Source of the DNA: Fusobacterium massiliense | Lineage (GTDB): Bacteria; Fusobacteriota; Fusobacteriia; Fusobacteriales; Fusobacteriaceae | Direction of reading: 5' to 3' | DNA: 64,000 nucleotides | Assembly: GCF_900095705.1 (NCBI RefSeq) | Contig: NZ_LT608324.1 | Coordinates: 174,106 to 238,105 of the forward strand | Part shown: positions 25,812-35,518 of the stretch, one piece after another | Layout: each line of letters opens with the position of its first letter | Position numbering within the stretch: position 1 is the first letter of the stretch | Made by a program: the position numbers and the translations under genes | The notes under the pieces: model-generated | Told to the model about the DNA's origin: nothing | Seen by the model: only the letters and a program-made list of their open reading frames with translations | Databases searched by the model: none

Positions 25812-26336
25812 TTATTTCTTTAGATTCTTGTATTCTTTATATTCTTCTATTGTTCCATTAAATAATATTTTTGTTCGTGCTCCTGCATTTATTGTATCCA
25901 AAATTACACTATATTTTTCTACATAGACATTTTTTTTAAATGAAAGGGGAGGTATATCTATTATTGTTCCATCATCTAATTGGACTTTTCCTATATATGC
26001 TTTAAAATCATCTGTTATTACTACTCCTTGCTTATATAAGAATATATTTCCATCATCATCAGGATTATTTTTTAATATGTATTCTTTATTTTTATTATCA
26101 ATTATTTTTATAGTTGAAGATAATATTTTAACATCATGAGGAGTATTAACATTACTTCTAACATCTGATACCCCTATATATTTAATTGGGGAATTTTCAT
26201 CTTCATGATTTATCAATTCTGCTGATATAGAAAGTTTATCAATTCCATAACTACTAATTGGATAATAACTATACACATGTAATATACATGATGTAAAAAC
26301 TAATAAAGACACTAAGCTTATAAATATTTTTTTCAT
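25812..26336 (-). CDS. Lipoprotein, probable immunity protein for the 26336-26812 toxin tail
   Basis: A 174-aa protein with a signal peptide ending LVFTSC (lipobox). It is clearly related to the 26873-27397 protein: both have a YYP motif after the signal, VKILS(S/P)T, a Y-I-G-K-V-(Q/E)-L-D strand and IIDIPPL. Its ATG overlaps the stop of the upstream toxin fragment (TAATG), with GGAGGT inside the toxin's last codons. Such tight coupling is usual for toxin-immunity pairs. Lipidation would place it at the periplasmic face of a membrane. Confidence 0.65.
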   Translation of the reverse strand: MKKIFISLVSLLVFTSCILHVYSYYPISSYGIDKLSISAELINHEDENSPIKYIGVSDVRSNVNTPHDVKILSSTIKIIDNKNKEYILKNNPDDDGNIFLYKQGVVITDDFKAYIGKVQLDDGTIIDIPPLSFKKNVYVEKYSVILDTINAGARTKILFNGTIEEYKEYKNLKK

Positions 26337-26812
26337 TATTTACCTCCATACCTTCTTTCTTGAACTCTTTTATCTTCCCATCTTTCTATTATACTTCTCA
26401 TATCTTTTCCATCCATTTCACCTATTTTATAATTATAATTTGGTACTGCTATCTTTTCTTCTTTACCCTTTATTGTTTTTCTTTCATATATACCCAAACT
26501 TTCATCCCATCTATAATGCTCATCATTATATCCAATATTATCATGTTTATGACCATCTGTATTTATTTGCATTCCTTGAGCTGCTATGGATGATACCCAG
26601 TCTCCTATGTTTCTCATATAATATAATTGTGCTCCTGTATCTAGTCCTTTCATCCTTTTATCTAATTTTCCATAACCTAGTGCTGTTATTGCTATTCCTT
26701 TTATACCTATAACTCCTAGATTTTTTTTGGCTATTTCTTTTCCTTCATCTGTATCTAAGAAATGTATCATTGCTGCTGCTCCATATATTGAGCCTTGGCT
26801 ATGCCAATTCAT
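26336..26812 (-). CDS. Orphan C-terminal toxin domain of FhaB/CdiA type (unit 7), 5'-truncated
   Basis: A 158-aa remnant that starts exactly at the variable tail. MNWHSQGSIYGAAAMIHFLD aligns with NNNWHSQSSINGTATFLH in the 27398-31333 unit, and the homology runs to the common ending MDGK-D-RSIIER. Serine after WH, a later MRNIGDWVSS and a GHKHD segment could form an alpha/beta-hydrolase-like Ser-Asp-His set (inference). The frame is open upstream for a few codons but has no signal or secretion domain, so it cannot be exported as it stands. It is followed immediately by its probable lipoprotein partner. Confidence 0.6.
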   Translation of the reverse strand: MNWHSQGSIYGAAAMIHFLDTDEGKEIAKKNLGVIGIKGIAITALGYGKLDKRMKGLDTGAQLYYMRNIGDWVSSIAAQGMQINTDGHKHDNIGYNDEHYRWDESLGIYERKTIKGKEEKIAVPNYNYKIGEMDGKDMRSIIERWEDKRVQERRYGGK

Positions 26813-26832
26813 CGTATTTAATTCTTTAACAA

Positions 26833-26858
26833 GTAGCCTAAGAAAACTCTTAGACTAC
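26833..26858 (-). terminator. Hairpin after lipoprotein gene 26873-27397
   Basis: GTAGCCTAAG and CTTAGACTAC arms, 14 bases past the stop codon. It marks the boundary between units 6 and 7. Confidence 0.55.
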
Positions 26859-26872
26859 CTATAAAAAATTAA

Positions 26873-27397
26873 TTATTTCTTTTGTTTCTTATAATCTTCA
26901 ACTGTTCCACTAAATATTTCTTTTCTTGGAATACCTTTACTAAAAGCATCATCTAATCCACTATATTTTTCTATTTTTATATTTTTTTCAAATTTTAATG
27001 GCGGAATATCTATTATTTTTCCATTATCTAGTTCAACTTTTCCTATATACATAGTAAAATCATTATTTATCTTAATATTTTGTTCTAATAAACTAATTGT
27101 ATACCTATATTTTCTATCTACATTTACAATATACTCTTTATTATTATATATAACTTTTACAGTTGGAGACAGTATTTTTACATAATGTTTATTCATTCCA
27201 CTATTTTTTTTATCGTAAACTGATATATGTTTAATCAATGATTTTTCATCAAGAGATTTTTCTAAATAGGTACTAATATATACATATTCTTTATAATCTG
27301 CATTTATATTATTTAATGGTTTAGGATAATAAGAATATTGTATTACTGTACATCCTGTTAATATAAATAATAAAATTATTAATAATTTTTTTTTCAT
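26873..27397 (-). CDS. Lipoprotein, probable immunity protein for the 27398-31333 toxin tail
   Basis: A 174-aa protein whose signal ends LFILTGC, a perfect lipobox. The mature part contains SYYPKPLNN, VKILSPTVKVIYNNKEYIV and IIDIPPLKFEKN. It is a paralogue of the 25812-26336 protein. The toxin frame stops immediately before its ATG (TAAATG), so translation is probably coupled. The function as a cognate immunity protein is inferred. Confidence 0.65.
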   Translation of the reverse strand: MKKKLLIILLFILTGCTVIQYSYYPKPLNNINADYKEYVYISTYLEKSLDEKSLIKHISVYDKKNSGMNKHYVKILSPTVKVIYNNKEYIVNVDRKYRYTISLLEQNIKINNDFTMYIGKVELDNGKIIDIPPLKFEKNIKIEKYSGLDDAFSKGIPRKEIFSGTVEDYKKQKK

Positions 27398-30300
27398 TTA
27401 TTTACCTTCCATTACTTTTTCTTGAGTTCTTTTATCTCTCGTTCTTTCTATTATACTTCTTTGATCTTTTCCATCCATCATCCTCATTTGATAATTATGT
27501 ATTGGTACATCATTTGTTTCATATATACCTGTTTTTTCATCGTAATTGAAGTGACTGATATTATATCTGTTATTATCATGTCCTGTTTCGTTTGTATTAG
27601 CTGGCATCCCCCATGCTGCAAAAAATGATACTGGTTCTTTTTGATTTCTCATATAGAATAGGTCTATATTTGAATTTAACCCATGTAGTAAATTTCCTAA
27701 TTTTGTATAACCTATCTTTGTTATTGCCATTCCTTTTAAACCTAATTTTTCTACATTATTGGCTAGTAGAGATCTTCCTTCTGGATCTTTTCCCATATGT
27801 AAAAATGTTGCTGTTCCATTTATTGAAGATTGACTATGCCAATTATTATTTGCTAGTAATTCTGGATGTGCTCTATATATATTTTCCATACTTCTTGCTC
27901 CCCAATTTTGATTTCCTAGTAAATCTCCTAATTTTGTTACCAATGTTTCTGTTGTATCCATTATCGCTCCTGCACTCTTATTACGAATTACTAACATCTT
28001 TATTGTCTCTCCTCTTCTTAATGCTGCATCTTCATCTGGAGTAAATGTTGCAGCTGCAGCTCCTGCAATTGCCTCACTTGGACTATTAAATACTCCATTC
28101 GCAGGCAATGGCTTGATTCTTAAATTTTTATCTATTTTGTCATTAGGTCCTACAATTTTAGTTTTACTATCTACTAACAATGCTCCTTTTCTATCAAGTA
28201 ATGGCTTTCCATTTTTATCCATTACTACTGTTAATTCAGCATATACTAGTTCTTGTTCTCCATCAACATAACGTTTCTTAGATGACTGTAATTGACCCGC
28301 AATTCCTCCTGTATATTCTTTTGTTGGTACTATTCCCAAAATTCCATTTTTTAAATCATGATCTAATACTTTTTCAATCTCAAACATAATGTTTGAAACT
28401 CCTTGACCTAGTTTATTCTTCAAATCATACTTTCCACCAGTCATCTTGTCTAAATCACTACCTAGACTTTTTCCATATTCTCCCATTATATCTGATACAT
28501 CACTCCATTTTCTCCTATTATCTTTATATTCAATTCCAATTGTTCCAACATTTATATCTTTAGTTACTATTTGAGCCTTACTTTCATCTCTATTGATATT
28601 TGGATTAACTGTTTCTCCACCAACTATTACTGTTCCTGCTCCTATTGTAGCTCTATTTATTTGTTCTCTATCTGTTGCTCCATAGTTTGCTCCAATAGAC
28701 TTTGATATATTCCATTCAGCTTTATCATTTTTACTAAATGAAGCACTTCCATTAATACCAAAGTTATATCCTTTATCCTTATCATAAATATCTGAATATT
28801 CTAATTCAGCTGTTCTTAATATGGTATTTCCTCCTCCTATTACTGAACCTATTAAATTTGTTTTTTCTCCAACAGTAATATTCGCACTATTCTTTCCAAT
28901 TATTGAACTTTGTTCATTTACCCATGATTTATCACGATTTCCATATTCCATACCTAAACCAGCTGAATATTCTTTTCCTATTCCTGAAGATGAACTTCCA
29001 AATGAAGCATTATACCCTTGATGTTTCGATTTTAATTTATCTTGTAAACTTTCAAGATGTAAATTTGCTACATTTATATTTACATCATTACCTATAATAT
29101 TAGCTCCTTTAGTAGATAAATCTTTACCTTTAATATCAATATTTTCTCCTATTATTTTACTGTTTCTATAACTTTCTGCCTCTGATTTATCTTTTGTTAT
29201 ATTTGCTCCTATATTAAATTGATCTGTCAATAAGTTATAGCTTCCACTTAATGACTTTGTGCTTTCACTATTTTCTTCAGTAGACTTTCCAGCAGAGATA
29301 TTAATATTTTTACCTGCATTAATAGAGATATTTTTTGAAATAACATCAACCATTGTTAAGTTCATATCATCTCCACTTTTTAAAGTAAGATTATCCTGAG
29401 ATATTAGTTTACTTCCAACACTATTAGTTATATTTGAATTTTCTTTTGTATTTATGAAACTTCCACTTAGATATATCCCTGTTTCAGCATTCCCACTTTT
29501 AGGTCCATTAGCAATTAAGTTTGCCTCTTCTACTGCCTCTTCATTTCCTGCTAATGCTTCATTTAAATCTTTTCCACTTAATAGTTTTTGCGCTATTTTT
29601 GGCATATTTAAAAGTTCTTTTGAATTTTTAACTACATCTAATGAAGATTTTAAAGTTTCTTTTATCCCTTCAGTTTTTACTCCTAGTGCTAATTTTAGTT
29701 CAATTTCTTTTGAAGAATAATTTCTCTTAAAAGTATCTTTTTTATCAACTATATTTAATTGCTGACCAGCATTAATTAACATATTTTCACTACTAAAATT
29801 ACCAGCTTGTATAGTTGTGTCATTTTCACTTTTAATATATAAATCTTTTCCAGCATTAATATTACTTGAAGCAACTGTTGTTTTATGTATTCCTTCTTTT
29901 GTTTGACTTCCTTTTATTTTTGCTCCTATTTCAAAATTTAAGCCTTTAAAATCTGCAAATAATGATGTTCTATATTTTGTTTCTTTTTTGTAATTTTCTT
30001 CAATATTATCTCCAGCCAATATATTTACATCTTTTTTTGCCAAAATATTAATATCTTCTTTTGAGGCTGTATTTGAAGCAACTATATTTATATTTTTTTC
30101 AGATACTAAATTTACTTCTTTTCCTGCTTCTACATTTGAAGATATATTTTTATATTTCAAATTATCTTCTAAACTCATTCTTCCACTTAATTTCATAAAT
30201 CCTGTTTTAGTTTTTTGATGTACTTCTGATGAGCCTTGTTTTCCACTTATAATATTAATATCTTCTTTAGCTCCTATATTTAATTTATTCTCTGCTAATA

Positions 30301-31333
30301 GATTACTTCCTACTACTGTAGTATTTTTCTCACTTACAATATTAACATCCTTTCCTATTATTTGTGTTGGGACAAGTTTTTCATCATATTTGATATCTGT
30401 ACTTGATTCTGAACGACCAAAACCTTTACTCTTACTATGGCTTTCTTTATGTAAAATAGAATCTTTTCCAGCTACTATTGAGATATCTCCCTTAGCTTGT
30501 ATACTTGCCTCATTAGTTGCAACTATATTTGAACCATTTATCCCTATATCGCCTAATGATGTCAAACTTATATCCTTAGCTTTTAAATTACTTCCTACAT
30601 TAGTTTTCTTCTCATCTAATACATAATCTTTTCCACCATCTCTTACCTTTTTATCAATAGCTTCAAGATTTCCTATAACTAGATTTTTTCTTGCACCTAT
30701 TTCTATTTTATCCTGAGCTTTTACATCTGCTCCTGTATTCTCTACATTATTAGCAATAATAGAAATATTATTTCCTACAATATTTCCACTACCTCTAACA
30801 TCAGTGTAAACATCATGATAATCGTTATCGTGAATTGATAATTTCTTACTATTCTTTATATCTCCATTTTCGCTAAAAATATTAATATCATTTTCTGCTA
30901 AAATATTTCCACCAATGTTTTCTATATTTTCCTTTGCTATTAAAGCTACATTATTTCCATAAATTCCTGTATCTGAATATGCTGCATTTTGATAAATATT
31001 TTTAGATTTTATTAATACATTATTTTTAGCTATTATTTTTCCACTATTATCTACAATAGAGGCATTATTTACAACAAAATTTCCACCAGCTTTAATAATA
31101 TTACCTTGTTCTTCAACAATGGATTTTAGAGTATTTTCACTTAAATATAGCTTAGGTATTAAGACTTTTTCTCCATTGACTACTTCTTCCACATACCATA
31201 ATATATCTGATTTTAAATTATTTATTTGTTCTTTAGATAGCGCTATTCCTAAAGATAAATTCAAATCTTTTTGAGCTGCTATTGCATTATCAAATAGTTT
31301 TTTTCTTTCTTCATTTACATTATTGGTCCTATT
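27398..31333 (-). CDS. Promoterless FhaB/CdiA-type exoprotein 3' cassette (unit 6), 5'-truncated
   Basis: The frame is open from about 31333 and includes NVNEERKKLFDNAIAAQKDL, but it has no ATG; the first possible start is a TTG at 31264 (1288 aa). It lacks the signal peptide and secretion domain. The first 300 residues are almost identical in DNA to residues about 1217-1517 of the full-length exoprotein; after KSKGFGRS they diverge. Haemagglutinin repeats follow, then a distinct pre-tail (AGAAAATFTPDEDAALRRGE, KSAGAIMDTTETLVTKLGDL) and a tail with WHSQSSINGTA. It reads best as a silent donor cassette. Expression would need recombination or readthrough. Confidence 0.75.
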   Translation of the reverse strand, partial: NRTNNVNEERKKLFDNAIAAQKDLNLSLGIALSKEQINNLKSDILWYVEEVVNGEKVLIPKLYLSENTLKSIVEEQGNIIKAGGNFVVNNASIVDNSGKIIAKNNVLIKSKNIYQNAAYSDTGIYGNNVALIAKENIENIGGNILAENDINIFSENGDIKNSKKLSIHDNDYHDVYTDVRGSGNIVGNNISIIANNVENTGADVKAQDKIEIGARKNLVIGNLEAIDKKVRDGGKDYVLDEKKTNVGSNLKAKDISLTSLGDIGINGSNIVATNEASIQAKGDISIVAGKDSILHKESHSKSKGFGRSESSTDIKYDEKLVPTQIIGKDVNIVSEKNTTVVGSNLLAENKLNIGAKEDINIISGKQGSSEVHQKTKTGFMKLSGRMSLEDNLKYKNISSNVEAGKEVNLVSEKNINIVASNTASKEDINILAKKDVNILAGDNIEENYKKETKYRTSLFADFKGLNFEIGAKIKGSQTKEGIHKTTVASSNINAGKDLYIKSENDTTIQAGNFSSENMLINAGQQLNIVDKKDTFKRNYSSKEIELKLALGVKTEGIKETLKSSLDVVKNSKELLNMPKIAQKLLSGKDLNEALAGNEEAVEEANLIANGPKSGNAETGIYLSGSFINTKENSNITNSVGSKLISQDNLTLKSGDDMNLTMVDVISKNISINAGKNINISAGKSTEENSESTKSLSGSYNLLTDQFNIGANITKDKSEAESYRNSKIIGENIDIKGKDLSTKGANIIGNDVNINVANLHLESLQDKLKSKHQGYNASFGSSSSGIGKEYSAGLGMEYGNRDKSWVNEQSSIIGKNSANITVGEKTNLIGSVIGGGNTILRTAELEYSDIYDKDKGYNFGINGSASFSKNDKAEWNISKSIGANYGATDREQINRATIGAGTVIVGGETVNPNINRDESKAQIVTKDINVGTIGIEYKDNRRKWSDVSDIMGEYGKSLGSDLDKMTGGKYDLKNKLGQGVSNIMFEIEKVLDHDLKNGILGIVPTKEYTGGIAGQLQSSKKRYVDGEQELVYAELTVVMDKNGKPLLDRKGALLVDSKTKIVGPNDKIDKNLRIKPLPANGVFNSPSEAIAGAAAATFTPDEDAALRRGETIKMLVIRNKSAGAIMDTTETLVTKLGDLLGNQNWGARSMENIYRAHPELLANNNWHSQSSINGTATFLHMGKDPEGRSLLANNVEKLGLKGMAITKIGYTKLGNLLHGLNSNIDLFYMRNQKEPVSFFAAWGMPANTNETGHDNNRYNISHFNYDEKTGIYETNDVPIHNYQMRMMDGKDQRSIIERTRDKRTQEKVMEGK
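30412..31313 (-). repeat. About 900-bp near-identical direct repeat, copy in unit 6
   Basis: Sequence from ACGACCAAAACCTTTACTC to TTTCTTTCTTCAT matches 45930-46831 at a constant offset of 15518 bases. The stretches I compared by eye were identical. Divergence begins sharply at both ends. Confidence 0.88.
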
Positions 31334-31344
31334 TTTAAGATATA

Positions 31345-31986
31345 TTAATAAGAAAATTCATTATTTGTTAAATATTTTTTCATATATTTTATCCATTTTT
31401 TTAAATTTCTTTTATATTCAGCATATTGTCTTCCAACTTCTTCACTTTCTTTTATTTTCTTAATAAGTTCTTCCTCTCTTTTTGGAGTATTAACTTTTTC
31501 TCTTCTTAAAATTTCCAATTCATCTAAATATTTAAAATACTCTTTTCCCCTTCTTTTCAGTTCTTCTAATTTTTGGTTTTTTTGATTAATTATATCTATA
31601 TGTTCTTTCTTAATATTTTCTTTTGTCCAGATTATTTCATTATCTAAGTTTCTTATTTCATCAGGATAATTATAGATTGATATTTCAATTACTAAACATC
31701 CATCCCAATCCTCAAATTCTCCATGTTTCAAATCATCTTCGTCTATTTTACTAAGAACCTTATAGGCAACTGAATCATAACCTATTTCAGGTAAATTAAA
31801 AGGTTCTTCATTACTGTAATTACTTTGACTATCTTCAATATATTTTCCTATAATTTCAAATTTTTTCTCTTTCCATATAAATTTTAAAATTTTTTCTTCA
31901 CATCCCCATAAAAAAATAAATAATTCATCAAAAAATATATCAACATTTTCATTCATATTCTCTTTTCCCTTCTTTAATATATTCAT
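31345..31986 (-). CDS. Probable cytoplasmic immunity protein of unit 5
   Basis: A 213-aa acidic, soluble-looking protein with no signal or membrane segment. It has EIGYDSVAYKVLSKIDEDDL in the first half and a long charged helix (about 115-200, KENIKKEHIDIINQKNQKLE). I do not recognise it. It directly follows a toxin-tail remnant ending HIIPANPKP, the usual place for an immunity gene. The start may instead be the Met at residue 11 (31956), where AAGGGAAAAGAGAAT precedes. Its toxin appears largely deleted, which would make it an orphan. Confidence 0.5.
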   Translation of the reverse strand: MNILKKGKENMNENVDIFFDELFIFLWGCEEKILKFIWKEKKFEIIGKYIEDSQSNYSNEEPFNLPEIGYDSVAYKVLSKIDEDDLKHGEFEDWDGCLVIEISIYNYPDEIRNLDNEIIWTKENIKKEHIDIINQKNQKLEELKRRGKEYFKYLDELEILRREKVNTPKREEELIKKIKESEEVGRQYAEYKRNLKKWIKYMKKYLTNNEFSY

Positions 31987-32336
31987 GGTTTAGGATTCGC
32001 TGGAATTATATGTGATGTCCCTTTTGAATCATAATGTATTGTAAATCTAGTTGTTACGCTTCTTTCACCTTTTAAGTTAACATATATTCCTGTATATTTA
32101 CCCTGTGTATACACTATTTCTTTAACAATGAGCTTCATCTGTTAATAATACTTCTGGTATTACTCCTTGATAGCCATTTTCTCTCAGATATCTTTCTATT
32201 AAATTTTGTGCCAGCTTTTGTTTATCTTCTAAACTTAAGTTTTCTTCTTTTATCAAATTAAATTCTTTTTGATGTTCATCCTTAAATTTATCTAGTAAGA
32301 CTCCTTTTATATTTATTATATTTTTAATTTTTATTT
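31987..32336 (-). pseudogene. Exoprotein/toxin remnant (unit 5), internally deleted
   Basis: From 32336 to about 32130 the minus strand encodes the shared pre-tail (KFKDEHQKEFNLIKEENLSL, GYQGVIPEVLLTDEAH). It then jumps, in another frame, to a toxin end: KGERSVTTRFTIHYDSKGTS then HIIPANPKP and a stop at 31987. The HExxH part and most of the tail are missing, so a deletion joined the two pieces. An ATG at about 32136 could give a 50-residue stub. Confidence 0.7.
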
Positions 32337-32348
32337 TTGTATACTTTT

Positions 32349-32939
32349 TTACTTATAGATGTTTATTTTTTCATTCTCAATAAAATTTTTTATATTTTGA
32401 AATATTATTTTAAATTCTTTTTCACTTTCTTTATTATTGCTATAAATATCAAAAGAATTGGGTTTTCTTGCATAATTACATACAAGGTATTCTTTTTTAT
32501 CTTCTGTTTTTATACAAATCCTTTCATAAGGTTCAAAATAGTATATATATTTTAAAGGTTGAAATCCTCTTCCACTTGCATAAAAAAATTTTTTAGGAGG
32601 AAAGTCTAAAATGCTAATTATAGAATCTAACTTTATATTAAATTTTTTTAGTATAAAAAATTTTTTCAATATTTTTATTTTTTTTTCATAGTACAGTTTA
32701 TCGTTTATTATAATATATTCTTCATAAGGAAAAAAATATATTATTGCATTTTTTATAGCTCTTATTTGAAAATAACTTATTACAAGAAGTAAAATATCTA
32801 ATAAAAAATCTATCTTAAATATACTAGTTGTTATCATTATGATAAAAATTATTAAAACTAAAAGTTGCATAAATAATAACAATAAAAAATAATAAAAATT
32901 ATCTGAAAAATATGAACTTTTATAAACTATTTTTTTCAT
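32349..32939 (-). CDS. Membrane protein, probable immunity protein of unit 4
   Basis: A 196-aa protein with two hydrophobic segments in residues about 13-65. A soluble part follows, with EYIIINDKLYYEKKIKI and EPYERICIKTEDKKEYLVC, a pattern like a small PH-type beta domain. Its ATG overlaps the TGA of the upstream toxin cassette (ATGA), with GGAGG inside the toxin end. The 39514-40392 protein has the same plan (paired membrane helices, then Y-L-I-I strand). The immunity role is inferred from position. Confidence 0.6.
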   Translation of the reverse strand: MKKIVYKSSYFSDNFYYFLLLLFMQLLVLIIFIIMITTSIFKIDFLLDILLLVISYFQIRAIKNAIIYFFPYEEYIIINDKLYYEKKIKILKKFFILKKFNIKLDSIISILDFPPKKFFYASGRGFQPLKYIYYFEPYERICIKTEDKKEYLVCNYARKPNSFDIYSNNKESEKEFKIIFQNIKNFIENEKINIYK

Positions 32940-34895
32940 TTTGAAAAATCCTCCAAATCATATTTTTCTAAGTTAATTTTTTCACCTGTAATTCCTTCTA
33001 CAACATCTTTTAAGTTTTTTAACTCTTCCATACTTTTATAGAAAGTTTCAATTTCATTTTTAGAATTAATTAATTTTCTTATCCTTTCTTTATTAATTTC
33101 TGATAAGTTTTCTAATGGAATTACTTTATTTTTCCCTATTCCTCCTAAAAATCCAATAGTTGGAGTTCCTAACCCTATATTTATTTTAAATTTTCCTTCA
33201 TTCTTCGATATTTCCATTTCAAACTCTCCTCTTACATAATAAGCTGCTTTTCCTTTTACTGAACCATAATATCCTTCTAAATCCTTAATAGGTGTATCTG
33301 GTTTATCATATGAATTTACACTTACTCCTATGTCAATTAATGTCACTCCAACATATATTTGTCTTCCTTTTAGATATCCAAATTCTTCCTTTCCTGTTTT
33401 CGGATCTTTATAGTAAATTAGTCCTCTTTCTAATTTTCCTCCTACTGGTCCTGCAGCTCCTTCAAAAGTTATTGACAGTCCTTCATAATATTCCCTTCTA
33501 TCCATAGGAATACTTTCGGCTAGTTCCTTTCCTTCTTCTCCCGTTATAACATTCAGATTATTTCTTATTCTAGCTAAGGTATCTTCTGTTGCTTCCTTAC
33601 TTACCATTCCTCCTGTTCTAGTTTCTAATTTGTCTCCTGAATAATTAGCTATAGCTTGATTTCCTGTCTTATTATCTTCTTTACTATAATGTCCGAACTC
33701 ATGTCCTAAAGCATTTAGTATTTTATCTCTATTTGCACTTGCTAACATCTTTCTATCAAATACTATCACATTTGTTAAGGTATCTGTATAATATGGTCCA
33801 TTTGGATCTTCTACATCTGTTAGTACCATCTTTATATCTGGTCCTGCATAACCTTTTGCTCTTAGGGCATCATTTAATAATTTATTCATTACTGATACTT
33901 GTTCTACTTGTGTTTTATCATCTATTTTTCCATTCTTTATTGCTTTTTTATCTAGTATTGATAAGTATTCTGGATTCTTTGCTACTTGATCTCCTATTGC
34001 TCTCATCATAGATAATTGTTTATATCTTTCTAGGAAATCTCCTTCTGTTTTACTTTTATTTCCTAGTGCAGTAGTTAAATCACTTATTATTCCACCAGCT
34101 TTCTTTAACTCTTCCTGTTTATCCTTTCCTAGTAAATCAGTATGAAGCTCTGCATCTAAATGTTTTTCTTCATCTTTTGTTTTTTCTTGTGCCTTATCAA
34201 TATCTGTATTAAATCCTAAGTCTTCTGCGCTTGTTTTCTTTCCAGATATTTCAAAGTCTGTATTTATTGCACTAGCCTTATTTATTTGTTCTTTATCTAT
34301 CTTATCATGCTTTACTGATATATTTGGTACATCTGTTCCAAAACTTATTCCTCCACCAATATTTTCATATTTGTTCTTATCTTCCAGGTCTTTTACTACT
34401 ACTTTATTGGCAGATACTTTTAATTTTTCTTTTTCATTTTCAGAGCCTATTACTGCACCAATATTTGTTAAGTCCTCAGTATCTATTTTTCCACCATTTT
34501 TAGCTATTAATGAACTTTGCTTATTTACCCATTCTTTTTCTCCACTTCCTTTACTTCCATTAACACTTACACTAAAATTAGATGGATTCACTATGTCTAT
34601 ACTAAAACTTCCTCCATATGAGCTATCTTTTCTTTCTGATTTATCTTGTTTACTTTCTATTACTACATTCTTAGCTTTAATATCTAATTTATCTGCTTCA
34701 ACATTTGCACCAGATAAAGTTAAGTTTTCAGAATTTGCTTTTAATTTTCCTCCTACATTAACTGTTGAGTTTATATAGTTTGTTCCATTTCCTCTAGCTC
34801 TTGTTCCTGCTTGTGATATTGATAAATCTGCTATTCTTCCTTCTTCAAGATTTACAGATAAACTAATTCCTGTTTGTGATGATGAACTAGATGAT
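32936..34895 (-). CDS. Promoterless exoprotein 3' cassette with a metalloprotease-like pre-tail (unit 4), 5'-truncated
   Basis: The frame is open from about 34895. The first possible start is a GTG at 34591 (551 aa), but the homologous sequence begins further upstream. The DNA from 34136 to 34850 is nearly identical to 44020-44734 of the full-length gene. After AELHTDL a different module follows, with a zinc-protease motif LGHEFGHYSKED. The tail is glycine- and beta-rich (IGLGTPTIGFLGGIGKN). At 34895-34949 a further exoprotein piece is joined by an internal deletion and out of frame. There is no signal, secretion domain or promoter, so it is probably silent. Confidence 0.72.
34136..34850 (-). 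repeat. About 715-bp direct repeat shared with the full-length exoprotein gene
   Basis: It matches 44020-44734 at a constant offset of 9884 bases. It covers the KDLEDKNKYENIGGGISFG and GKKTSAEDLGFNTDIDKAQ coding region, with very few differences where I compared. Confidence 0.82.
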
Positions 34896-34950
34896 ATGTA
34901 TATTTTGAAGCATTGTTTAATATATCATAGCTATTTCCTGAGAAATCTAT

Positions 34951-35517
34951 TTATACATCAAACTTTTTAAATTCCTCACAAAAAATCTTATATGCTTTTT
35001 CTTCAACTTCTTCTATTATTTCTTCTTGCTCCTCTAGTAGTTCTTCTTCTTTTCCCTCATCATCAATATCACATAGTATTTCTTCTATCTCAAAATATCT
35101 TTCATACTTAGAGGATAATTCAGGAAAATTCTTTTTAAAATATTCTTTGCAATCTAATTCTTTTCTTTCGTCTGCAATATATCTTCCATCATTTTCTTCT
35201 ATTGTAAATTTTGCTTTTGAAAAAAGTAAATAAGAAGTAAATACTGAATATTCACAGTAAGAAATTATTATTTCTTCAACGTTTAGTTCTTTACAGTAAT
35301 CTATTAAGTACTTTGTATAGTCTTTATTTGCCCAACGGTTTTCAAAAGCTCCATTTATCTGTGAAAACCATATTTCTTTTTCTTCATCTTCTATTTGTCC
35401 ATTACTTTCTAAATCTGCCACGAAGCAAAATAATGAATCATTCTTAAAAGAATTTTTTATTATTTTTCCATTTCTTTTTAATTTTAATTTATAAAATATT
35501 CTCATAGTTACAGACAT
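34951..35517 (-). CDS. Hypothetical protein, possible second immunity gene of unit 3
   Basis: A 188-aa acidic protein with a C-terminal run rich in Glu (EEELLEEQEEIIEEVEEKAY). I prefer the start at 35517 (MSVTMRIFYKL), since GGGAGGAAGTAGT precedes it; a longer frame opens at 35532. Its start overlaps the end of the Imm49-like gene, so the two are co-transcribed. I do not recognise the family. Position behind a toxin cassette suggests immunity, but this is inference. Confidence 0.5.
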   Translation of the reverse strand: MSVTMRIFYKLKLKRNGKIIKNSFKNDSLFCFVADLESNGQIEDEEKEIWFSQINGAFENRWANKDYTKYLIDYCKELNVEEIIISYCEYSVFTSYLLFSKAKFTIEENDGRYIADERKELDCKEYFKKNFPELSSKYERYFEIEEILCDIDDEGKEEELLEEQEEIIEEVEEKAYKIFCEEFKKFDV

Positions 35518-35518
35518 A

